NCBI GenBank assembly: GCA_001600495.1
Contig: BCKE01000009.1
Coordinates: 320,508-384,507, forward strand
Direction of reading: 5' to 3'
Source: Pilasporangium apinafurcum
Taxonomy: Eukaryota; Oomycota; Peronosporomycetes; Pythiales; Pythiaceae
DNA length: 64,000 nt
Shown: in pieces, positions 54,825 through 64,000 of the stretch
How positions within the stretch are numbered: position 1 is the stretch's first letter
Layout of the letters: every line of letters starts with the position of its first letter
Translations under genes and position numbers: made by a program
Notes under the pieces: model-generated
Databases searched by the model: none
Told to the model about the DNA's origin: nothing
The model's input: the letters and a program-made list of their open reading frames with translations, nothing else

Positions 54825-57800
54825 TTACAGCGCGTTTCGGAATTGTTCGAGGTTTGATGATGATGATGTGGCCAAATACGTTCTCAGCAATCTCCATCGG
54901 TTTGAGGAATCTTCCTCTTCGGTTGAAGGAAGCTCATTCGTGTCTAGAGAGATCGCTCCCGCGTGATGAAATTCGTAGTAAAGTTCCACAACATTCGAGG
55001 CTGCTTCTAGCCGCTTCTCGCTGAGCCTGATCATACATTCGAGCAATCAATAAGTCAGAAACATTGCAAAGTCAGGGTACAAACAAATATTACAACTTAC
55101 AGAACAGCGAGAAGTCCGTCAATGTTCGCAGATGCAGCGAGAAACTCCATAAATCCCTGTTCAAACGGAGTTTCAAGAAGATCACGGTATCCATTGCGTT
55201 TAGCTGCCTCAGCAAAGATGCCTTGCACCAAACGGAATTGTTCGGCAAATTCATTTTCATCCTCCTCCTCGTTCACCAAACTTTCGTTGTGATCTCCATT
55301 CAAGAGGCACGATGTATCGAGAAGTGCACGCAATACGGGCATGTATGCACCAGATTGGATGATGCGCATTAATGCCTCAAACCTGGTTTGAGGTTTTGGA
55401 ATAACCATCGCGCAACTTACCGCAAACCCATATAAATCCAACTCCTTGATAAGCGCATCACCATTATTTTCTCGCTGCGCCATCTCCGTGAGGTCGCGTA
55501 GATGAATGACGAACGCAGTAACGTCGATTTGATCCAAACACGGGCATATCTGAAGCAGAACAACTCTCCGTTCCAACACGGATCGAATATTCGACACCGG
55601 AAAGCCACCGAACGATAACTTTGAATCGTCCTGTTCTTCTCGTCGCACTTGACAAGAGGCATCCAGACTTCTACCAAAGTCGTTTGTATCAAAGTGCATT
55701 TGTATCGAATGCTGGTTATTTTGGCATTTTTCTTTGAGCTTCAGCAACGGACTAAGTAACACATCTTCCCAAATTCGAGTCCCATTTTCCAGCATACGCA
55801 TAAATGGCTTCACACAGAGTGGTTCAAGAATGCTGGACAACGACCGATTCATCTTCAATCGTGCCATACTTCCAAGTACGGTTTCCCACAAATCAGCCGC
55901 ACCCACATCAAAGTCCAGCATCAACCGGCTAGTGCAACGTAGGACCCATGGCCGATGAATAGAAAACTGCCGCAGTATGCTTCGAGTAAGTGCTTCTTTG
56001 TCAGCCTTTATAAAGGTTTCCATTTCGATCGGCACTCGATGTTCTTCAAAGTGGATCATATGTGTACAATGCTTAGTGTACATCATAAGATCTCTAACGA
56101 ATCCCTCCACACTGGCACCATTACACTCTTTCGTAATGATATTTGCAACCATAGTGATGTACAATTGGCCAAGGCGCAACAGAACACGTAATGCACGCTT
56201 TTTTGCCCGGAATGTTACTCCTGCACGCGGTTTTGTCTCCATAGCGAATCGATATAAGGTACCCACCAACTCTGAACTAATAGCCGACTTATCGTCATCC
56301 ATGCACTTGGATGCAATAAATAAAATCATCTTGATGTACTTTTCGTCAACCTGAAGCAGCTGCTCATCTTCAAGAAGCTCAAATTCGTTCTCAGCGTTCG
56401 TATCTCTTTGCTGTGGATTGCTTTTGCGTAATGCATCCTTTACCAGCCATTCTTGGACTAACTCCATCCGTAATTTATCGCCAGGCAGGCCAAGCAAATT
56501 TGCAACATTATCCGCAATTGCATGCAAAGCTTCACTACTTTCTTCAAAAAATAAAAGAGAATACCGCTGATACAATTCGAAGAATAGGTCCTTCGGTTGT
56601 CCTATCAGCTTCAGCAAATCATTTGCTGCGGTTTTCCCACTAAAATGAGCCCGTAGCTTTTTATCTTGGACCGTCCCGTTGCACATTATTAACTCAATCT
56701 TTAAACGCAGAATCTTGGCCTTGAGCCTTGTCAAAGCTTCTATTCCAGTAAAAGTTGCACTCGAGTGAACATCTTCGTCTTTGCTGGCAAGTTGTCTTGT
56801 CTCCTCTGATAATGCAACACGTAGAGCAAATTCCAGAGCTTTTAACTTCTCCTGTCCGAATGGAAAGTGCTCTGCTAGCCATTCTGAAGCCGTGACTTTA
56901 TTCTCCAATGTTGTCAAGCGAGTTAAGATGTCTTCAAACGTACGAAAATCGACTGGAGACAACTGTGACTCCTCCTCTAAGCCAAGGACTTTGTTTTGAC
57001 GAACTTGTGACTGAACCATATCTTTCAATAGCAGCATGTGTACTTCATCCGGTTCCAAACGCAAGGGACCCGCCAGGCTAACCAAAATGCTAAAATTTTC
57101 GCTATCTACAAGTTGTGCCATGAGCTCGCGAGGTTTCGCAATCAATTCGTGAAATGAAACTGTCTTTATCGTTTTTTCCTCCCTGCTGTTGGAGGTCGTC
57201 GAATCTGACATTTCACTCTCTGCATCATGGTTCTTCATATCATCGCTTGACTTGACATTCAATTCATTTCTGGATTGAAAGCGGGAAAACGCTTTCAGTG
57301 TGAGCAATACTTCAATTCGGCGTTCAACTTCATCTTTCTCCTTATACGATGTATTCTCAAGAAGCAATCGAAATACGAAGAGTAACCGATCGTAGTCCGT
57401 TCCTGAGATACGAGGGATACTTTTCAGCAATAGAGCGATGAGATGTTGATCATGGATGTCCTCTAATACTCCAACAATTTTATCTTGGTACTCCAGATTT
57501 GCGGGTGGGTTCTCCTGGAGCAGGAGTGCTTCAACGAATACTATGGATGGGAAACTGTCTTCAATTTGGTAATGACGCGTGAATTCGAGCACCGTATAAA
57601 AATCAAAGTTGCTTTTGACGAGAAGAAGTGGCACGAGTCGACGGATATAATCAAGGTCTCGTCGAGCACTTTGAAAAGCCTTGTGATCACATTCGATACC
57701 CAACAAGTTCAAATAATGCCACCATTTTGCGTTTCCTTCCAACTCGACGCATTGATGTAAAAAAGCCATTTGCTCCCAGGCACGCGCTGCATCTGCTCCA

Positions 57801-60800
57801 ATAATCGCTAATTGCTGGAACCGATTAAAGTCTTTTACAATATTTTCGCGAGAAATTTGCCGGCGAAACGCATTGAAAGCATCTTGTTGTTCCATCGTTA
57901 GCATCAACCTGCAAGGCAAACCAATTATTTAGCATAAGAAAATTTAATAGGTAGTGCGAATCCAGATACTTACCCCAATGCGAAGTGATTGTCGATGTGT
58001 TCCGATTGAAATACAGTTGAAAGAACCTTCCCAACTAGATCTTGAATGACGCTAACAGCATCTTCTGGAATTGTCCGCAACGAAAAAAGCACTTTTAGAC
58101 TCAGCAAATTGGCGTGATTTTCGACCAGAAATGAGACATAGCGTTTCGACGCGATAAAATCCTCACTGTCGCTTCTGTTTACGAGGATTTTGTGGTCTTC
58201 GATGGCGAAACGTGTAGCGAGCTTCATCGTTTGTGATGTGTTTAGCACACAGGAATCGCCTCGGAACCAGCGCCTGTACAATCTCCATTTTTCCAGCATA
58301 TCACTATATGGCTCCCTTCCATCCACGTCAATATGGGTAAACTGCAGCACTTCATTTAAGTGTGCAGCATTTTTCAGTAGCAGCAATGTTTCTTCAAATG
58401 AATCCATGTCGCAAACACATATTGCATACTGCAACAGCTCCAAAGAATAGGTCGGGGCTTGCAATCGAGCAGTTTGAGATGGAGATTGATGCATACTCTT
58501 AGTACCCAAAAGAGTGTACAGTTCTTCAACATGGGTAGCCGTATACAATGAAATAGACATAGAAATACGCTTCAGAGTTTCTGCAGATTGAAACTTTATC
58601 TCCGCGTTCTGGGCTGTACAATCACTTGCTGTTAGCGTTGAATCTGTACGACTAGTAAAATCGTTGCTGCTGACACTACATCTTCGAGAAAACAAATCTC
58701 GTGAGTATCGAACAGCTCGTAGGATGCAGCCATGTTGTGCGGCACTCTGAGCAATAAGTGCCTGATAAATACTTGGTGGCATTCCAATGGCTGATGCGAA
58801 TCTATTCAGAGTCGATGTATACTGTGCCTCTTTATCATCTCGTTGTTTGCCCCGCTGAAGGCGCGCGGGCGGGTGCAGATCTCTTGTTATGCCTTCACTG
58901 CGTATTCTCTTTGCGTCATATGCAATCACATTCTGCCCATCCCATCCAGCTGCTCTTTTTTTCTTCTTGCCTCGCGCAACATTCGACGTAGGCTCGATGA
59001 ACTGTGCCTTGATAGTGTCACCATCAGTACTAGTAATATCGCCTGCGAACATTATGTTCAGATTTATCAAGCTTTTCACTTTCATTTCCTGGTTCTCAGG
59101 ATTACGTAATGTGGAGATTGAAAGCAACATTTTATACTCTTTCTCGATGCGTCGAAGCTTTTGTAGATCGGTAAGTAGTTGCTCGTTGAGAGTAAAATCT
59201 GGATTTGCAATATATGAGAGGACATCATCATCACTGGTAGAGGTAGCCAAATCTTGAAGTTCACATATCTGTGGCAAAAATCCGGCAACCATCGCCTCAA
59301 GCATTCCTAAAACAAAAGAGCATGATTCAGCATCATCAGATTCCCGCATGCGTTCATCTCCATCACTATCGAACGAGCCAAGAGTGGTTTCAGGTCCCTT
59401 TTCAGCTTCTTCCATCTCAAGCAAAGTCAAACCAAGCATGACAATCTCTTCCATGAGAGATACCATGGTCATAGCTTGGGATCCTTGATTGTGTCGCTTT
59501 TTCATAGTTATCAACGCGCTAGCCGCCATCTTTGATCGCGCTGAAATTTCCGCATCGATAGCATCGCGTGAGCACATTGTGTCAATGGAAACAGGAATTG
59601 TGAGCAAATTTTCGATGTACTGAACAACTGCTCGATCGCAATCAAGATGGCTATACGCATCTACGAGTCGCATCGCATCCTGAAGTGCTGTCGACCTTGA
59701 GATTTGAGCCAAAATGTGATCAAGTAGACGTGAAGCGTGTCGAGCATCAGCAATATTGAACTGTTTAATACCGTATGCCATAAGCATGTCTTGGATCTCC
59801 ATCAATCGAACATGCTCTTCTATTTCTTCTCGACGTGGTGTATTCCACGACAGTGCACACTTCTTTGCGTATTCTTTGATCGCTCGTGAATATGGGGGAC
59901 GAACCGATCCAAAAACCGCGAGAGCAGCCTCTACACGCATTTCGATGTTTGATATGGCATCCATGATCGTTAGTGCTCGAGTTTCTTGAATCGATTGCGT
60001 GTTTTGAAAACCTTCTGCCAATTCAAAAACGTAATCCCTCAGTACTGGATCGCATTCGACTTCACAAAACTGAAGATATTTTTTGGCATGAAGCTTGATT
60101 TCATTTTCGAGCATTTCCGGCGACGATACACGATCGAGCATACTCATCGCAATCGTCGAAGGTGTCTCTTCGAGGAACATGGATAGTGATATCTTAAAAC
60201 GATGATGTTGAGCCAAGTGCTCAATATGATGGAGCTTTTCCCCCAGTAACTCAAGTTTGCGAAACGCATCAACTTGATCAGTTTGATTTTGCTCCGAAAT
60301 CTGCTTAGCAGGGGGGTGTTTGCTCGAGATCTGTAGCTTGAACTCGAGAAAAGTGTACCCTTCAGAACCACTTCCATCCTTCTGCCCAGCAGTTTTAATC
60401 AAATTGCATAATTTGATTGCAGATGCAGTATCTCCGTTCTCTGCAACATGTTCTGCTCTTTCCAGCAACCATTGCACGATGTCGAAGAGTAAACTGGCTT
60501 CATATTCATCGTGACCATTCGACGAAGTAGAGAATGTCTTCTCAACATGTTTGATTAATGCTGGGATTACATCGTTCTGCACCCAATCATCATACACAGC
60601 GACCGGAAGCGAATTTGGTAACCAATGCAACAACTTGCAAATATTGCGCACCATGGTGTTATTCAAATGCCGTCTCCACAGGATTTTCACTGCACGCATT
60701 GCTCCCTTCTTCATGTAACTTTCAAGCATGTCGGTAATATCAGTTGTCTGGAATGCATGCCATTTTTGTTTTAGATATTGCTTCTGCAAGCTGGGATGTT

Positions 60801-62977
60801 CCGTCGTTATCGAGCACAGAAGTAGCTGGAACGTTGTCCACTTGTACGATATATCGCTGATTTGAACACACCACTCTATTATTCCTGGCACCAGTTGGCA
60901 GGGTAATACGGATTGTGAAGCCAGCATTCGTAACTGTCCTGCTATCTCAAGTAGATGCATGAGTATGGCACGAGATTCTTCTTCAATTTCTCCAATCTTG
61001 GAGGTGCATAGATCAAGTTGGTCCTTAAACTCTCGCATTTCTGCAGCCGAGAGTGATGGGATAGAAGTACTTGCAAGTGACGCTGCTATTGAGACGGCAT
61101 CTACTCTATCACCTTGTGGTGTAGCCACTGTGTCAATGCCTTGCTCTCTTGAGTTTGCGATATTATTCGTCAATTCAACCGAATCACTATTCAGTGTCGA
61201 TTTCAGCACGGTAACACCTCGATCTGTACTACTAATAACAATAAATGATGAATGATCTACGTCTGCCTCGTCATCTGTGGCAGCGCCGAGATGAATAGAT
61301 GGTGTTATCGATTCTTTCGAGTCGAGTATTTTCAACTCTACCCGATAGTTTCCCAATTTCCTGGCAGCTTTGTGAACGACTTGAGTCATCTCCACAACTG
61401 TTGTCGATTTCTCTTTACCTGTCCAACGACTCATAATTAAAGATGATGCAGACGGCTTGCTTGAATCCATCGGAGAGTTGTCTAAAATTGCGAAACTTCG
61501 AATGTATGGCACATATAATTGAGATAACCGAATCATGTCATGCCAATCCCACCTAAAATCAACATGGAGTTGAGTGGATATATTGCTTACAGAAGAAGCA
61601 GCTATAACTACATCGTACCACGTTAGAGTGCCTTGATGCGAGAGGACAATGAGTACTCTTCCATTATCACCGAAATGCATGTCTTGGACAAACTCTGATG
61701 CCTCTTGTGATGAGTATGCCGATATTCTCTGCATGATATCGTTAGAGTGCATTAAAGAAAGTATCCAACAAAGACACTCCAAATTACTAATGCATCACAC
61801 CTTTATAGCAGCTGAACTGGTCGTTATTTTAAGAGTTTTCGCTTTCCAAACGCTCAAAAACTCTTCATGGTTTGCCAACACAACATAAACCGATGACTGA
61901 AAACGATGAGCCTAGTCGGATGGAGTAAGGAAGAGAATGTGGACTGTGATGACAGGTACAAAATGACAAATACTTCCACATCAGCAAACGTAACGTACCA
62001 CTAAGCATGAGCAAACACTCTCTCCTTTATGCAAAGGCCCTGCCTGGATGCTTTGAAACTGTACTCTTTGCAATATGGAGTTGAAAGCATTGACTGGATC
62101 CTGGAGTAGAGTTTGCTCCATTTCCACTAAAGCAAGGTTTCCAAGACGCAACAGAGTCCCAGACTTTGTCACCACAAATAGGTCTTGTAATTGCGGTGAT
62201 TTGTTATCAGTTGCTGCGAACGTCAGCGATGTCACTCTTCAAATACAGTTCATTTTCGTCAACAACCACAAAAATATTAAGAGATCGAAATTGATTGGTT
62301 CATCAACAACACCATCATCAATCCACATACCTATCGGCACTTTCGGATTTTAGTACTGGATAGGAAAATAGTCGTTCTCCCATGCTTTTGTAGAGATGCA
62401 GATTCCCCAACTGATCAGCAATCGCCAAGTAACACCCGCAGGGACTAAATGCCAGATCCACCACCTCTTCCTTGACGTGAATAACCACACCATCGTTACG
62501 ACAATTCTTTACCACAGTACCCTTCGAGTTATTGTCACTATCCATCGCCTTGCACATGGTATTTGTTCGATCTTGTAAGCGTCTGCGCGGTGTCTGAGCC
62601 ATCGACATGGTTACTGATGGAGAGTGTCGATGGTCAATAACATGGACGCAGTCGTTTTGATTGCCCATCGCAATCGCAGTTCTGTGGGCATGGATATCAA
62701 TTACCAGGTGATGGTTATCCAATGCGTGGGCTTGTTGTGAGTAGCTATCATTGCTTTGGTGACCGTCATTCTCTACTTCAATCCCGTTTGTTGCGCGGTT
62801 GAATGGCAATTCATACAACACCGTGGAAGTCCACTGTCCATGAGTTGGCAGCTTATCCTATCACATAAACACACGCAGACACGTAAATACGTGATGACCT
62901 GTATCTGAGTGCACCATTTTACAGCTAATAGATGATGAAGGACGGTGCTCACGTACATCCACGAGATCACTCGGCAT
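54825..62977 (-). CDS. NBAS/Sec39-type vesicle tethering protein (Rod/KNTC1-related)
   Basis: Giant minus-strand gene with exons 62957-62977, 62331-62857, 61999-62236, 61801-61896, 57974-61728, 55101-57908 and 54825-55026; all phases agree and the product is 2548 aa. The N-terminal part has WD-repeat strands: VVDLAFSPCGCYLAIADQLG and SMGERLFSYPV, close to the NBAS N-domain, then SVYVVLANHEEFLSVWKAKT. The rest is helical alpha-solenoid, with late blocks DYDRLLFVFRLLLENTS and FSILVSLAGPLRLEPDEVHM that fit the Sec39-like region. NBAS, with RINT1 and ZW10, tethers Golgi-to-ER vesicles. The homologous kinetochore protein Rod/KNTC1 is the alternative. The two largest exons look AT-richer than neighbouring genes. 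The first coding exon is only 21 bases, so the start is the weakest part. Confidence 0.65.
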
Positions 62978-63418
62978 GTTCCCTTGCTTTCTTGTATTTG
63001 TGTGACACTGGAATTGAAATTGCGCGGGAAGTGACCATCACTCTGAGGTTGCTCGCAAAACAAATTTTTTTAACAAAATTCTGTGATAAGAAAATAGACA
63101 AAATTTATTTAGGGAGACAAACTTGAAATTGTGACTTCAAGAAAGCAATTATGACATGGTTCATTTACCCTAATCACATATGTCTTCATGCCTTTCTAGC
63201 TACATTCTGTAGCTTGCGTATGGGTACCTTCGCTCATATTAGGGAGGTGTTTGGACTGTCCACTACGATGCGAAAAGTAGCATGCAAAATATTGACAACC
63301 TGGCTCATTTTCGCGATGATAATGTTATCGAGATGGGCACACGAAGCTGATTTTTGTCATTCAGAACATTTTCTTGCACCTGTTCGTTTGAAACTAGGCG
63401 AACGAGTTGTGAGTTAAG
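62978..63418. other. Intergenic, possible leader of the transporter
   Basis: Divergent region between the NBAS-like gene and the transporter. AT-rich near 63060-63120. A first exon of the transporter could lie here but I could not place it confidently. Confidence 0.4.
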
Positions 63419-64000
63419 ATTATCAACGTCCAAAACAATGACTACGACGATATCCCGACAGAGGGATCCCGCACCTATGCGATCATCGTGTGCGTCTTTG
63501 CCTCGCTCGGTGGTTTGTTCTTCGGTTANGATCAAGGTGTGACGGGTACCGTGCTCATCATGGATGGTTTCCTCGAAGATTGGTGTATCGGTTGGCATAA
63601 CTTTACCAAAGAGCAATGTAAGGCTTCGACCAGTGCCGTCCCAGATGAGTGGTCGGATTTCACGCTCTGGTACAATTTTGCCTACAACTTTGGTTGCGTC
63701 GGTGGTGCATTCCTCGGCGGATATGTTGCAGACAAGTTTGGTCGTCGCATGACCATTTTCAATGCTGGTGTCTTCTTTTGTATTGGCACGTGCTGGGTCT
63801 GCTTCAACCCTGCCATGCATCATGAACTGATGTACATCGCACGTGTGATCCAAGGTTTCGGTGTCGGTAACTCGTCATTCTCGCTTCCAATCTTCGGTGC
63901 TGAAATGGCTCCAAAAGAACTTCGTGGTATGCTCTCTGGTTTCATGCAAATGACTGTTGTCATTGGTTTGTTCTTGGCCAACTTCATCAATATCTTGGTC
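63419..64000 (+). CDS. MFS sugar transporter (sugar porter family), 5' start unresolved, runs off the window
   Basis: Partial coding region of at least 194 codons with no ATG in frame before the first helix. The frame opens after a possible GTTAAG acceptor at 63418, so an upstream exon is expected. Sugar-porter landmarks: SRTYAIIVCVFASLGGLFFG followed by TAN-Asp-Gln-Gly (helix 1 GYDQG), VADKFGRR (loop 2-3 motif), YIARVIQGFGVG, and PIFGAEMAPKELRGMLSGF. The product would move hexoses across the plasma membrane. Position 63529 is an N; any codon TAN that is not a stop is Tyr, the residue expected there. Codon use is strongly biased (GGT, GTC, TTC, ATC), unlike the neighbouring gene, suggesting high expression or a different history. 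Confidence 0.88.
   Translation, partial: MINVQNNDYDDIPTEGSRTYAIIVCVFASLGGLFFGXDQGVTGTVLIMDGFLEDWCIGWHNFTKEQCKASTSAVPDEWSDFTLWYNFAYNFGCVGGAFLGGYVADKFGRRMTIFNAGVFFCIGTCWVCFNPAMHHELMYIARVIQGFGVGNSSFSLPIFGAEMAPKELRGMLSGFMQMTVVIGLFLANFINILV

Noticed and set aside
55097-55100. Stop codon directly after LLAVL as the end of the NBAS-like gene
   Set aside because: The TAA overlaps a GTAAGT donor, and an in-phase exon (54825-55026) continues as a helical protein, so the gene most likely extends further.
1-64000. CRISPR arrays, rRNA, tRNA genes, plasmid or phage origins
   Set aside because: The window is eukaryotic nuclear DNA; I saw no direct-repeat array, no rRNA-like sequence and no tRNA that I could fold with confidence by eye.

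Overview
This is a 64 kb piece of compact eukaryotic nuclear DNA. Genes sit on both strands, about one every 2-3 kb. Introns are short (mostly 60-120 nt) with GT-AG ends, and many genes have none. Gene content and domain combinations point to an oomycete or close stramenopile: a secreted GMC oxidoreductase fused to two PAN/Apple modules, a type-II membrane GH5 glucanase-like protein, tandem 'GRW..EE..PMRISKKF' repeats, a decayed Fanzor/TnpB-like gene and an SP-family sugar transporter. No species was identified. All splice models here were built by hand by matching reading phase across GT-AG sites.

Layout. 1-10.5 kb: secreted bacterial-type lipase, deoxynucleoside-kinase-like P-loop kinase, TatD-like nuclease (-), a small basic protein (-), a ten-exon TMC-family channel-like protein and a RanBP2 zinc-finger protein. 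10.5-17.9 kb is an accessory, gene-poor stretch. It holds a protein with two LC8-like dynein light chain domains joined to two membrane helices, an unrecognised minus-strand gene, a possible small secreted ORF, microsatellites, AT-rich patches and the Fanzor-like pseudogene. 17.9-23.8 kb: GH5 protein, GMC-PAN protein and a small zinc-finger/KH-like frame broken by TGA codons.

23.8-36.6 kb: ABC-F ATPase, Tim17/22/23-family protein, a long non-coding stretch, a twin-repeat nuclear-type protein, RFT1-like protein and a conserved-looking unknown. 36.6-55 kb is dense housekeeping: G-patch protein, SERAC1-like lipase, TARBP1/Trm3-like tRNA methyltransferase, NEK-like kinase, ELP6, POLR3K, RecQ helicase and an unusual membrane-anchored Hsp70. 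54.8-63.0 kb on the minus strand is one giant gene of the NBAS/Sec39 type (2548 aa). The window ends inside an MFS sugar transporter that carries one ambiguous base (N at 63529).

The genes do not form a pathway. The recurring organisation is divergent pairs sharing short promoters (SERAC1/TARBP1, ELP6/POLR3K, RecQ/Hsp70), several rich in CCAAT boxes. ELP6 and the TARBP1 homologue both act on tRNA and POLR3K makes tRNA, but their proximity may be chance. The most novel-looking items are the LC8-LC8-2TM protein, the tail-anchored lidless Hsp70, the Fanzor relic and the twin SANT-like repeats.
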